Assembly (NCBI GenBank): GCA_902984215.1 | Contig: CADWAF010004143.1 | Span: 1 to 35,559, forward strand | Length of the DNA stretch: 35,559 nt | Source: Willaertia magna | Taxonomy: Eukaryota > Heterolobosea > Eutetramitea > Acrasida > Naegleriidae | Direction of reading: 5' to 3' | In this document: in pieces, positions 17,401-28,715 of the stretch | Layout: each line of letters opens with the position of its first letter | Numbering within the stretch: position 1 is the stretch's first letter | The notes under the pieces: model-generated | What the model saw: the letters and a program-made list of their open reading frames with translations, nothing else | Told to the model about the DNA's origin: nothing | The model's database searches: none | Program-made: the position numbers and the translations under genes

Positions 17401-20400
17401 TTTCTAATTCTATACAGTTACCAAATTTACAAACTTCTAATACATTTTTATTTAAATTATTTTATTTAATAGATAAATATGGATATCCTATAAATTTAGT
17501 ACCTGTCAAGGATGGTACCCCAAAGAAATCAAGTTATGACAGTATTACAATGGACGAGATACTGGATTTACAAAGAGCTCTATTTTCAACGACTCCTCCC
17601 ACACATTCTAGTCTATTTTCTAGTTGTTGGTTTGATCTTTATGTAGATTATTTCCCAATGATATTGAATGTTTGTTTTGAAATACTTAATGATGTTGTAG
17701 TATTAGAAATGGCTAAAGAAGTGTGGAAGATTATTCTATTCCTAGTTGATAAATTTAATACAATTAATGGAGGAAAACTTATTGTAAAAAGATTCCAAAA
17801 GTATCAATTTAAATTTGATCCTGCCAAAAAGGAAAGTTTTAAGGAATGGATATCATCTTTTATACATTGTATTTCTATATCAAAATTAGGAGAGCAACCT
17901 ACGTCAACTAGGCAACGTGATATTTTAGTTGATGATGTACTATTAAGAAATCACCAATTTGTTTTTGGTATTTTATTGAAAGTATTTATTTTAACACATT
18001 TACGACATGGTTCACAATTTACAAAGGATTTACATGAAATAATTAATCTTTTATTTAAATCAATTTTGAGAGTTATTGATAGAACGATATCTATTCCAGA
18101 AAAATTTGTGACTTTAAAAAGTTTTATCACGTCATTTTCTAATTTTTTAGTTCATTTATTTTCAATGTTTGAAGACAAACAATTTATTTTGAAAAAAGTG
18201 GTTGCCTTTACTGACACTTTAAATTATATAACTCCCTCTCCAAATAGTAATAATAGTAATGGAACAGAGAATGAGGATAGAATTTTTGATATTCAGTTAA
18301 CTTTATTATCTGAGTTTTTTGTACATTCCCATGATTACTTACCTTTATGCTTACCACTTACTAGAGAAATGTTAAATGGTCTATTTGGAGTGAAGGAAAT
18401 AACTGATAATAATGTGTCATCAGGAAGTATTCCATCAAATATAAGTACCAAGTCCAGTTCTCCAAAACAAAGACCTAAGTCCAACATTTGTAAAATACCT
18501 GCCAAATTCCCGACCTTTCAAATCACCAATTTTTCTGATTATGAACACGGTCTCTATTCTGTGTTCATAGACACCTCGTTGAAATCCTTATATCATGCTG
18601 ACAGACCAGTTCGTTTGAAGGCAATTAATTGCTTAAGAACATTTATTCAAAGAACTAATTACGATTCGAAATATGCTTCTGATAAGGTTAAAGAGAGATT
18701 AAATATGATACATTTTGAATTCTTTTGTAAATTATTGGAAATAATTCCAGATTGGAAGAATAAGTGTGATAGTCAACAAACTGCAATAACCAAACATGTA
18801 GAACAACAACGAAGAAAATTTGTACAAGAAGAAATTACTTCAAATGCTTTACGTGATAGTATTAATGCTAATAGTAAGAATCCACAAGTTATCAAGGAAA
18901 ATGCAAACAAACAAAAACAATTAACTATCAGTGAAAATCAATTAAAATATTTGAGATTGATGATTTTACAAAAAGAAAAACAATTATTAACTGAATATGA
19001 GAATTCTCAAGATGAGAAGAGGCAGTTGCTTATTTGTTTTTTACATACCATGTCCAGTGTGGGAGAGAATTACTTAAGAAATTGGTGGCAAAGTGGATAT
19101 CACTTACCTTCAAATTCAGGTGAAGATGAGATGTTAAGTGGATCTACTGTTCTACGCTCCAAACTTTTAATTACTTTACAATTATGTTTGCAAGTATTTG
19201 AATACAGTGGTTCGGGACCTTTATCTAAATATTATGAAAGAAAACTTACTAAAAAAGACCAACAACATTCTGCAAGAAGTAGTATCAGTTCTTTAAGTCC
19301 AAGTGCCAGTTTTCTAAAAAGAAATAGTTTACAAGAAAATCAATTTATGGAGATAATGGGTGTTGGAGAAGGTGTAAGGAAAAAAATTAGTCAATCTAGT
19401 TCAAAAAAGAATTCTTTGAGTGCTTCGAAAACAAAATACAGAAATCCCTTAAATAATTTATTTGGTTTAAAGTCAGAAGCTGAAGTTGGCCTTGGTTTAA
19501 AACCTTCCAGAAATTCAGTGTTTATAGACAAAAGAAAGAATTCAGATCCAATGACAATGACAAGTGAGTCCTTGGCATCATCTCCAATCAACACCACTGT
19601 GAATAGTATTGATCAAGTTAGATCTAAAATTATGTACGAGAGATTATTAACTCATGAGGTTGGATTTACAATATTTAATTACTTCATGATGTTTATGGAC
19701 GATAACAGCTATGAATTTGAGGCATTCGAAACTAAATCGGTAAACACAACGAATACAGTCAAACACAATGTAGATAGACCAGTCACCCCAGTATTTGATA
19801 ATATCATTAGAACTTTACTTAACTTCCTTTATTCAACACAAAGTGAAGAAGTATCCATTTGTGCTATGCTTTATATGAGGTATTTCTTCCAGCTTTATTC
19901 AAATGTATTATTTAATCCACATTCAGAGTATGCAATGCCCTTTGCAGAGGAATTATTGAGGTTATGTAACTCTACATTACCAAACCTTAGACAACATGCG
20001 GCAGCTTGTTTCTATTTATTAATAAGATTTTCATTTGAAGAAAATTGTGGAATATCAGTGCCTCAAATGACTGCCACCTTGGCTTTGTCACAAGTTTTAC
20101 AAAATATCAGCCAACCAAATCATTTACAAAAAATATCTAATGCTGGCAATGCTTATAGTGATTGTGAATATATCGCAGAAGCCATAAAATGTTTACCTAT
20201 ATATGCCTCAAAGGACGATGGTGCACCTGGCTCAAAGTTTTTCAAAATTAGAACAAAGTATGGTATGCAAGAAGAAGGGTCAGAAGAAAAAAGAGGCCAA
20301 GGACATAATAGCCCTTCATTGCTAACAAGCAATATTAACAATGGTACTCCTAATAATGGTGGCCAATCATTCCAAAAAGCAATGTCTTTCTTTAAACAAA

Positions 20401-22727
20401 TTGAAACCAAATCAGAACAAACCAAATCTGGTAAAAAAGTTTTAGAAATTATGGATGGATTTCATGACGCTGTAAACCAACTTTCTAAAAAACTATTATT
20501 CTTAGTTCAAGATACAATCGAAATTCGTAAGACAATGATTAAAAGAAAGGACTCTAAGGAATCTTTTTATGATCCTTATAAAACAGAAGAGTTATTCTTT
20601 AGAATATCAGAAAATTACTCTAAAATTCCAGAATTAAGATTGGCTTGGTTAGAGCAATTAGCACAATTCCATAAACGTCTCAATCAATACGAAGAAGCAG
20701 CTCACTGCTATTTGAGAATTTTGACATTAGTATTTGATTATCTTGAGTCACAAGCAAATACACACCAGAAAAAGACTATTTCTAATTATTTCCACAACTT
20801 TAGTAGTACTCCACTAATAAGATTATTACCATTAGATCAATTTTTTGCAATTTCTCCACTTTTATTAGAGTTTAAAACAAATATAAATCAAACAACTTCA
20901 TTAAGTAATTTAAATAATATATCAAGTAATAATATGCATCATTTATCATTTGGAAATCAACATGGTCCAACAGAATTTACTTCTGAAAGAGGAGTAATGC
21001 ATTTAATTGAAGAATGCATTGATTTATTAGAATTAGCAGAATGTTATGAGTATTGTATTTTACTGCACAAAATGTTAATACCAATTTATGAAACATCATC
21101 AGATTTTGATAAATTATCATTAATATATGAAAAGTTAACTACTCTTTATAAGAAATGTGCTGAACAAAATGGTAATCAAAATATTATTTATCCATATTAT
21201 TATAGAGTTAAATTTATTGGTAAAGCTTTCGGTAATGAACTAAATGGTAAAGCTTTTATTTACAAAATGCCAAGATTATTTAAATTATTCAAAATGAATG
21301 AAAAGATTAAAGAGATTTATGGTAAAGATGTTGAAATTATTGCAAAGAGTTTAGATCCATCCACTCCAATAGATGAAAATAAGAGTTTTATACAAATTAA
21401 TCATGTTAAACCATTCGTACCTTCAGGTGAACAAATTAAAACTTTAAAAAAGAAATATGAAGATTTAGCTGGTAAATTAACTTCACCTAGAATATCAACT
21501 GCACCAAAGAGATTACCTTCACCTTATGTTAATAATAATTCAAATAATAATAGTTTTGTACATAATAATCATTCTAAAACAATTGCAACAAGTAATTTAC
21601 AATGTGAGAATTCAAATAATAATTCACCTTCATTGACATCACCTAGATCTGCAAGATTACGTTCCTTTTCAACTAAGGGAGATTTAACACCTAGATCAAA
21701 AGGTAATACTTATCATACACATCATAATTCTACTCCTCCAACTTCTCCAAGTACTAGTACAATAAGTGGTTTTGATCATAATAATAATAATGGAGAAGTT
21801 TCAATACCAAAATTAAATTTAAATAGAGCTATACCATCTTCATTACAAGAAATTGAAAAGTTATTATTTGATAAAATACTTTCATTACCTTATTTCATTC
21901 CAAGAGATACAGAATTTCAAAGAAATATGAATATTAATCAATTTAGTTATGAATTTAGTGTAGATGAACAAGGTAATACAAAAAAGAAAAGTTCTTCACC
22001 TGAATCAAGTCCTGATGGATTTAAAAAGAAAGTTGTTATAACAGTTGATGGTTATTTCCCTTCATTAAAGACTAGATTACCTGTTGTTGAAGAAGTGGAA
22101 TTCTTATTAACACCTATAGAATCAGCTATTGAAATGATGGAATTACAAATAAGAAAGTTAGAAAATGCATTACTTTCATTTAGTTTACCAACATTACAAC
22201 CTGTACTTCAAGGAAGTGTTAAGGCAACTGTTAATGGTGGACCAGGTCAATTACCACCACAATATTTAAGTGAAGAATCTAGAATGAAATATCCAAAAGA
22301 TTTAATTGAAAGGTTAAATGAGAAATGTTTTAAGTTTTTATGTGTTTGTGATCGTGCAATTAAATTTGAAGCTGTTCATATGAAACCAAATGATAGACAA
22401 TTTCATAGTGAAATTGAGAAGGGTTTCATTGAGCTTAAAGAATTGTGGAAAAAGTATTTATCAAATGTAACAATACAAGGAACTGTTGTAAATGTTGATA
22501 ATTTAGATAATGCCATACGTTTTATTCAATCTAATAGACAAGAAATACATAGTGAATTGGATGAGAAACCTAATCAACAAAAAGAATTAAGAATTTCAAT
22601 GATGTCTCATGTTATGAAGGAATTGCTTGATAAAATTGGAATGGATAATGGTGAATTGACTTCTCCAAAAAGTGCAATTACCCCGAGCAGTATATCTTCC
22701 AATTCTCAATTGTTTGAACAGCAATAA
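14494..22727 (+). CDS. DOCK-family Rho GTPase exchange factor
   Basis: Two exons, 14494-14632 and 14749-22727, join in phase to give 2,705 aa. The 116-nt intron (GTACGT...ACAAG) contains an ATG at 14700 that opens the second exon's frame but is probably not the start. A C2/DHR-1 domain starts near residue 755 (NDLFIYPLSTNF, TLKCEKLEFSEELKCHLP, LIFRFYNIA), giving phosphoinositide binding. DHR-2, the GEF domain, spans about 1970-2650: the TPR-like EELFFRISENYSKIPELRLAWLEQLAQFHKRLNQYEEAAHCYL, then YYRVKFIGKAFG, LTPIESAIEMMELQIRK, LQGSVKATVNGGP. The order and the phrase IQINHVKPF resemble the DOCK6-11 (zizimin) branch more than DOCK1-5. Asn/Ser/Thr-rich insertions interrupt DHR-2 and the N-terminus. 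It activates Rac/Cdc42 to drive actin remodelling. The stop is 14 nt from the convergent RCC1-like gene's stop. Confidence 0.93.
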
Positions 22728-22741
22728 TTATACAATAAATA

Positions 22742-23975
22742 TTAATAAAAATGTAAGAGAATATCAAATAATCCTTTTGTTTTAAATAACTTGCATTGTA
22801 AATCGTTGTGTTCCTTGAAGCAATAAATAATAGTTACAGTAGCAGAAATGTTAACTTTTACAATTGGCAATTCAGGTTTTAAAACAATTTCAGCCATCTC
22901 TCCAGTATAAATTTTCACCCTCTCCTCATTAAAATAACCAATTACTTCGTCGTGTCCTAGTCCTGTAGATAATTTTAATTTTTGTAAATTTTTAGTTGAA
23001 AATAAGGGAGTATCCAATGTTTTCAACTTCCACATTTTGCTCAAAAGAAAAGAAGCTCCACTTTCTGTTACAAAAAATAAATCACCCCAATTTGTCCCAA
23101 AAACACTTATTTTGTCATAAAAACTATATTCTTTAAAAGAGCAAATACTATCACTCTCTTTACCAGAGGTTATAAATAGTTTACCACATTCTGTTAAACT
23201 AAATAAATAACCTGTTAATTAAATACTACTTACTTGTTAAAACAACTGTTTCATTACCAGTACATCCTAATTGTTTAACTTTAAATTCACTATTTAAATT
23301 CCAGTCAACTTTAACGAATGAATAACTAGAAATTAATCTAAAATTTTCTTTTTTTACAATCTTTTTTGAAGTTTTTCCATAACCAAGTTGATTAGCATAA
23401 TTATTTCCAATACAATAAATAAATAAATCATTAATACAAATAGCTATATGCCTTGCTCCAGCAACTACCTGTGTTATCTTTCCTTTTAAAGAAATTAGTT
23501 CCTGTTTAATTAATACATTGTTTAATTTTACAAAATTCCTATAAGTTGAATCGTAGAGTCCAAAAGAACTTTTTCCAACGTACCAAAATCTATCAAGTTC
23601 ATCTTTTACAATCACAAACTGTTCCCCACATTCTAAATGTGTAATATTACAATTTAAATGATTTTGTAAAGTGTTGGTTATTTGAAATGGAATAATTTCA
23701 CAAAAGTGCAAACTATTTGCCGTATTGTAATCCCCAAATAAATAACATTTTGAAAAATTGGTACCCATAATTAAATGATCACACCCACTACTTATAAATT
23801 TAACATATTCTGAACTGTATAAAGGTATTGGAATATTTTCTTTTGTAAATTTTATGGGTTTGTCTGTTGGCTTTCCAGAACAACAAAAGTTTGGAGATCC
23901 AGTTAAATAAATTTCAAAATTTGAATGAGCAAATCTCGTTTGTTCAGAGAGTGAGTGCTCTTCTGATTGTGACAT
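22742..23975 (-). CDS. RCC1-repeat (beta-propeller) protein
   Basis: Exon 1 runs from ATG 23975 to 23234 and exon 2 from 23190 to 22742, giving 396 aa. I prefer a 43-nt intron (23233-23191). A 22-nt alternative with acceptor at 23212 also keeps frame, but the longer one restores the repeat ETVVLTKCGKLFITSG and matches local intron sizes. Several RCC1-like repeats are visible: VKFISSGCDHLIMGTNFSK..., ECGEQFVIVKDELDRFWYVG, QVVAGARHIAICINDLFIYCIGNNYANQLG and LFFVTESGASFLL. Such propellers act as GEFs or protein scaffolds; the role here is unknown. A broken paralogue lies at 1-388. The start is 51 nt downstream of the adenylate kinase stop on the same strand. Confidence 0.82.
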
Positions 23976-24026
23976 TTTTTTAAGAACAAGTCCGTTTTTA
24001 CACAATTTTAGTATGTACGAAACAAT

Positions 24027-26403
24027 TTACTTTTCTTTTAACTCATGTTTAAACAACCACTCTGCCAAGAAATCCACAGGATCTTCTGGTTGTACTTCAC
24101 TTACTTCAATTAGACCCTGTGTTAAGGTTGGAATAACATTCTCCATTAAATAATTTCTAAGTGGTTGTGATTTAATTTCTAGCATTACCTTTTCTTGTCG
24201 CTTAATTTCTTCCAATCTTTCTGCATATAATTTTAGCTGCTTTTCTCGTTCTTCTTTTGCTTGCCTTTCTTTTTCTTCTCTTTCTTGTTGTTCCCTTATT
24301 CTTTTGTTTTCTAGCTCTTCTTGTAGTTCTCTTATTTTTCTCTCCTTTTCTTCTTGTTCTTTTTGGGAAGGACCGTAGTTGTGTGGAATACCAATAAATT
24401 CTTTTAAAATTGGAAGAATATCTTTCTTGGGATCCATTTCATTGTTGACCTCTATTTCTCTGCAAATGGCTTGTCTTTTCTTTGTTGTTATAGATTCCTC
24501 CATGAAACCGAATAAATAATGGACTAAATCTTGAGCATTAGACATCCCTTTGTAAATTTCCATTCTTCTGTTAAATCCCTCATTGTCACTATGACCTGTA
24601 ATAGGTTCTGCAATATTGCTAACTCTTTTCTCCAATAACTTTACATCTACCCTAAAAGTGACAACATAATCAGGATATAGTCTATCATCTACAATTTCTT
24701 TAGCTTTACCATTGTCAGAAACTTCTTCCTCCTCATCTTCGTCTCCCTCTCCTTTAGGCGACGGGGCAAAAAGTAATCTGGCCTGTTCTATAGATTTAGG
24801 GAATCCATCTAATATCCACCCATGATTTAAACATTTAGGTGTAGTCATTTTCCACTTAAATATTCTACAAATAGCGGCATCGTCATATCTATTTGTTGCA
24901 TCGTCTTTAATAATTTTTTTAAGATCTTCAAGTTCTTTTCTTGCCATAGATATTGGATTATTCTCATTTTCTTCTTCCTCTTCTGCATGTTCTTCTGTTT
25001 CTTCGTTTGACTCTGCTTCTTCCTCATGTTCTTCGTGATTATTTTCTTCATCGCCTTCGTTGTTTTCATTCTCTTCATTGTCTTCCTTTGCCTTTGATTT
25101 TTGTAATGCTTTTTGTTTTGCTCTTTCTTCTTTATCTCTTTGTTTTTTTTCTTGTTTTTCCTCTATCAAGTGTTGTAAATATTGTTCCTTTTCCTTGACT
25201 CTGTTTTCAAATTCCTCGATAACTCTTTTTGTAGAAAGATGTTGAATCCTATACTTTTTCTGTAAAATATCAGAGTAGAAACTTTTGCCTGAGGCTGGTG
25301 GTCCCATTATCATTAATCTTAAAGGAGTTAGGTTTCTTCTCTTTTCAAATTCTGCTCTAATTTTTTCAGTGTTAGCTACAAATCCTTCCTTTGAAATCCA
25401 TTCAAATTCATATTCACCTATAGCTCCAATATTAAATTTGACATCTGCAGTTAAAAAGTCAAAGTTATCATAAATAAGTGACTCTGTTTCATTAAGATTA
25501 TCAATGCTTCCCCCTAATCCGAACATTTTACTTATGGATTTACAAATATCATTCAGAGTTAAATGAGACTCGTCACAAGCAATATAATATTGTTGATAGT
25601 CATCTTCCTCAGTTTCAGTGATAGTAGAATTTTCGATAAACTTATCTAAAACAGAGGCAAAATCTCCCACATGAATCATAGGAATATAGTTACCTCCATC
25701 TAAAAATACAGGAACTGTTTCCTTTTCACCAAGCCAAGCAAGCTTAAAAAATTGATGTAATTTATCCTCTTCCTCTCCATAAAATAGTCCAGAAAAGAAA
25801 ACAAAACTTTTCAAATATTTTGATTTAGCTCTTGCAACCCTTTTTTCAATTTCTATGAATGTTTTAAATCTTTGGTGAGGTTTTCTCATCACCCATGTAT
25901 CTTCGGAAAATGGCTCGTAATTCTTTCTCTTTAACGTAGTTTCATTGTTGTTTATATCATTTTTTTCCTCATCGCTTTCATCATGATCGTCCTCTGTAAA
26001 GTGTTTTCTTGTTGAGCTCCAACTCATAAAATTGGATATTAAAATAAAAGTTTTTCTGTCATTAAATTCTGCAGCCTCTAAAATCTTAATTGCGTATCTT
26101 GTGTCATCAATGTTGTTTTCTTTAAGAAGGTAAATTATTATATCTGCCTCTAGCAAAGCTTCTTTTATAGAACCAGCATTGTTCTTTTGGGTTTTAATTC
26201 TGAATCAAGAAGAAAACTTACATCAAATACTTTGGTTACAAACTGAATTGAATCCGCTCCTTTTTTACTTGTTCCCATAGTAACCTATTAAGATAAGAAA
26301 TCTAGATCGATCGGTAGATTCTACTTACATGTTTCTTTTCATACAACTTCTCACAAATATACTTTTCTGCATAGTCATCTGCCTCGAAAACAAATACCTT
26401 CAT
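24027..26403 (-). CDS. AK7: adenylate kinase 7-like axonemal protein
   Basis: Exons 26403-26329, 26284-26222 and 26183-24027 join in frame to give 764 aa, with introns of 44 and 38 nt. The N-terminal 300 residues form a dehydrogenase-like Rossmann fold (MKVFVFEADDYAEKYICEKL at the start; FVFFSGLFYGEEED; YIPMIHVGDFASVL), as in AK7. A central adenylate kinase domain has the P-loop GPPASGKS near residue 337 and HGWILDGFP. It is split by a long Glu/Lys-rich insert (about 385-460). A coiled coil and a Dpy-30 motif (PLRNYLMENVIPTLTQGLIEV...DPVDFLAEWL) end the protein. This order is diagnostic of AK7 (human protein 723 aa), which balances ADP/ATP/AMP in motile cilia. The ATG is the first in a short exon. 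Confidence 0.9.
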
Positions 26404-26897
26404 TTTTCTTTTAATTGAAATTTGTAAATTACTGATCAATTCAAGCCTAATGATAAGGCGCCAAACAACAAAAAGGCTCTTCAACCATAATTTTGTTTAC
26501 AAGCAAAGCATAAACTACCCAGGGATTGTTTATTCTAAAGTACCCATTAAGACACAATATCCTTAAAAGCCACAGGTGAAAGTACCAACATAAAGAAAAA
26601 TACCAGCATTGAGTTAAAGACATCCCTATTCTTGTGCGAAAGCATAACCCTGGCAGCCTCGCGCCAAAAAATTCATAAAAAAAAGACTTTACTCCTATCA
26701 AAAATTTTCAAGGAATAGAAACCACTTTTTCTGCACACCAGGAAAACTGACAAGCACTATTTGTCCAACTTGTAAATCATAGAAGAATTGAAATACTACT
26801 ATTATTGAGAAGTTAAATAATAAAACCTGTATTTTTTATTTTTTTTTAAATAAATAATAAGGATAATCATTCCGATAATTATTTATTGAACCCACAA
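26404..26897. promoter_or_regulatory. divergent intergenic region, AK7 / MAP kinase
   Basis: 494 bp between two divergent starts. There is no convincing ORF. Two GGCGCCAAA-type motifs stand out: AGGCGCCAAAC around 26456-26466 and CGCGCCAAAAAATT around 26660-26673. These are E2F-like and the second resembles the palindrome in the transposon promoter. A T-rich run (26830-26850) precedes the kinase ATG. Regulatory roles are inferred. Confidence 0.4.
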
Positions 26898-28328
26898 ATG
26901 ATGAATAACAGAACTCAAATAGAACAACAATATGGTATATCGTTTCATGTACCGGATAGATATCAAGATTTAAATGTTATAGGAAAAGGTTCTTATGGCA
27001 TAGTATGTTCGGCCTATGACACAATAACCAATTCAAGAGTTGCAATTAAAAAAGTAATACGTTGTTTTGATCATTTAATATTTGCTGTTAGATTATTGAG
27101 AGAAGTTAAATTATTAGGATTTTTGAAACATTCAAATATCATCCATTTAAGACATGTTCAATTACCTTTCCCAGATAAAGATAATTATACTGAAATTTAT
27201 ATGTATACAGACCTGATGGACACTGATTTAAAAACTATCATTCAGTCTCCACAAGATTTAACAAATGACCATATTCAATTTTTTATGTACCAAATTTTAA
27301 AGGCTGTTAATTATATTCATTCAGCAAACGTTATTCACAGAGATTTAAAACCAAGTAATATTTTAATTAATTCAGATTGTAATATTAAAATTTGTGATTT
27401 AGGTTTAGCTAGAGGCTTTGATGAACCAAATAATAATAACAATATGATGAACGGTAAAAATAATAATAACAATATGTTTAAGAAAAAGCCAATGAATAAT
27501 AATGTAAAATTAACAGAATATGTTGTCACCAGATGGTATAGAGCCCCAGAATTACTTCTACATTCCAATACATATGGTAAAGAGGTAGATATTTGGTCTG
27601 TTGGTTGTATTTTTGCTGAACTATTAGGTCGGGAACCTATTTTTAGAGGAACTTCTCATTATGACCAATTGATAAAGATTTTTGATGTAATTGGTACACC
27701 AACACATAAAACAGATTTCGATGGAATTGAGTTATCTGATGCCTCCTATCAAGTTTTAAGAGATATTAAAGTTAAGCCTAAAACTCCATTTAGCAACATT
27801 TACAGAAATGCAACACCTGAAGCTCTTGATTTATTAGAGAAATTATTAACTTTTTCACCAAAAAGAAGAATATCTGCTTATGAAGCCTTAGAACATCCTT
27901 ACTTTGAAGATATTCATGAATTTAATGAAGGAGATTTTGCGCCTGAAGTATTTGATTATAGCTTTGAGAATGAGGCTGATTCTATCTCTCAAATTAGGCA
28001 TATGATTTATGATGAAATTGTAGAGAAATATGATCACAGTTCTGATAATGAAGATAATATGACTTTATATCAATTACAAACGGCAATGAAGCCACCAGTC
28101 TCTACAGCTGTAAATAATAATCAACAACCTCAACAACAAATACATCAACAACAACAAACCCAAATGCAACAACAACAAAATGGAGAAGAAAGTTCTTCAA
28201 GTGAAAATTCTGAATTCGAAGACGAAGAACATTCAAGAATGAATCAAAACGTATTTGAAGAGGCCGAAACTTTATCTGAAGAAAATATGTCAGATTATAT
28301 GGATGAAGAAGAGGAAGAGATGCATTAG
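26898..28328 (+). CDS. ERK-type MAP kinase (TEY) with Asn-rich loop insert
   Basis: 476 aa, starting at ATG 26898 (a second ATG follows at once), TAG stop followed two codons later by TAA. Kinase motifs: GKGSYG near residue 30, VAIKK, HRDLKPSN, DLGLAR and RWYRAPE. Phosphorylation motif TEY-VVTRWYRAPE marks an ERK-class MAPK. Between DLGLARGF and TEY lies an about 30-residue Asn/Met/Lys-rich insertion, roughly twice the usual loop length. The metal-binding DFG is DLG. The C-terminal tail is Gln-rich then strongly acidic (SDYMDEEEEEMH). It acts as a Ser/Thr kinase downstream of MAPKK in signalling to nucleus and cytoskeleton. It is the only host gene here that ends in TAG. Confidence 0.93.
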   Translation: MMNNRTQIEQQYGISFHVPDRYQDLNVIGKGSYGIVCSAYDTITNSRVAIKKVIRCFDHLIFAVRLLREVKLLGFLKHSNIIHLRHVQLPFPDKDNYTEIYMYTDLMDTDLKTIIQSPQDLTNDHIQFFMYQILKAVNYIHSANVIHRDLKPSNILINSDCNIKICDLGLARGFDEPNNNNNMMNGKNNNNNMFKKKPMNNNVKLTEYVVTRWYRAPELLLHSNTYGKEVDIWSVGCIFAELLGREPIFRGTSHYDQLIKIFDVIGTPTHKTDFDGIELSDASYQVLRDIKVKPKTPFSNIYRNATPEALDLLEKLLTFSPKRRISAYEALEHPYFEDIHEFNEGDFAPEVFDYSFENEADSISQIRHMIYDEIVEKYDHSSDNEDNMTLYQLQTAMKPPVSTAVNNNQQPQQQIHQQQQTQMQQQQNGEESSSSENSEFEDEEHSRMNQNVFEEAETLSEENMSDYMDEEEEEMH

Positions 28329-28715
28329 AAAAATTAAAATATTTATTGAATATGTATTATACTAGGTGGTATACTTTATTATTTATTTTAATGAAATTTT
28401 AGTTCATATTACTAGGATAGTAATTTGTTTTGTATTTTTATATTAATTAAAATATTATAAATTTAAATATTATTTATTTTTGTAAGATAGTATCTTTCCT
28501 TAGTTTGTTAATAATTCCTTAATTGCGAATGCAAACCAGATGATCCGCCCCAGACAACTAATACACTAAAACTTGCTGCACAAGATGATTTAAAAATAGT
28601 CTATCAATAAATTTTCTAGAAAAAAATAACACTTCTTTACCTTTTACTCTGTTACTTTCGCCAAAAGAATCTAATTGTAAATATTATTTGAACATTATCA
28701 TAGTTGTGTCGGAAA
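28329..28715. other. intergenic region, MAPK / WDR26-like gene
   Basis: 387 bp, very AT-rich in its first half (3' end of the kinase gene), less so from 28510. A TTTCGCCAAAAG motif (28657-28668) lies about 50 nt upstream of the next ATG and is E2F-like. No ORF or RNA gene is seen. Confidence 0.4.

Noticed and set aside
18541..18573. 9-bp inverted repeat TATGAACAC/GTGTTCATA within the DOCK gene
   Set aside because: It lies in ordinary coding sequence with a 12-nt loop and can be expected by chance in an 8-kb gene.
23212..23233. A 22-nt intron in the RCC1-like gene
   Set aside because: It keeps frame, but the 43-nt alternative ending at 23191 restores the RCC1 repeat pattern better and matches other introns here.
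24953..25245. Plus-strand Leu/Phe-rich ORFs opposite the AK7 gene
   Set aside because: They are antisense shadows of the Glu/Lys-rich insertion and have no independent support.
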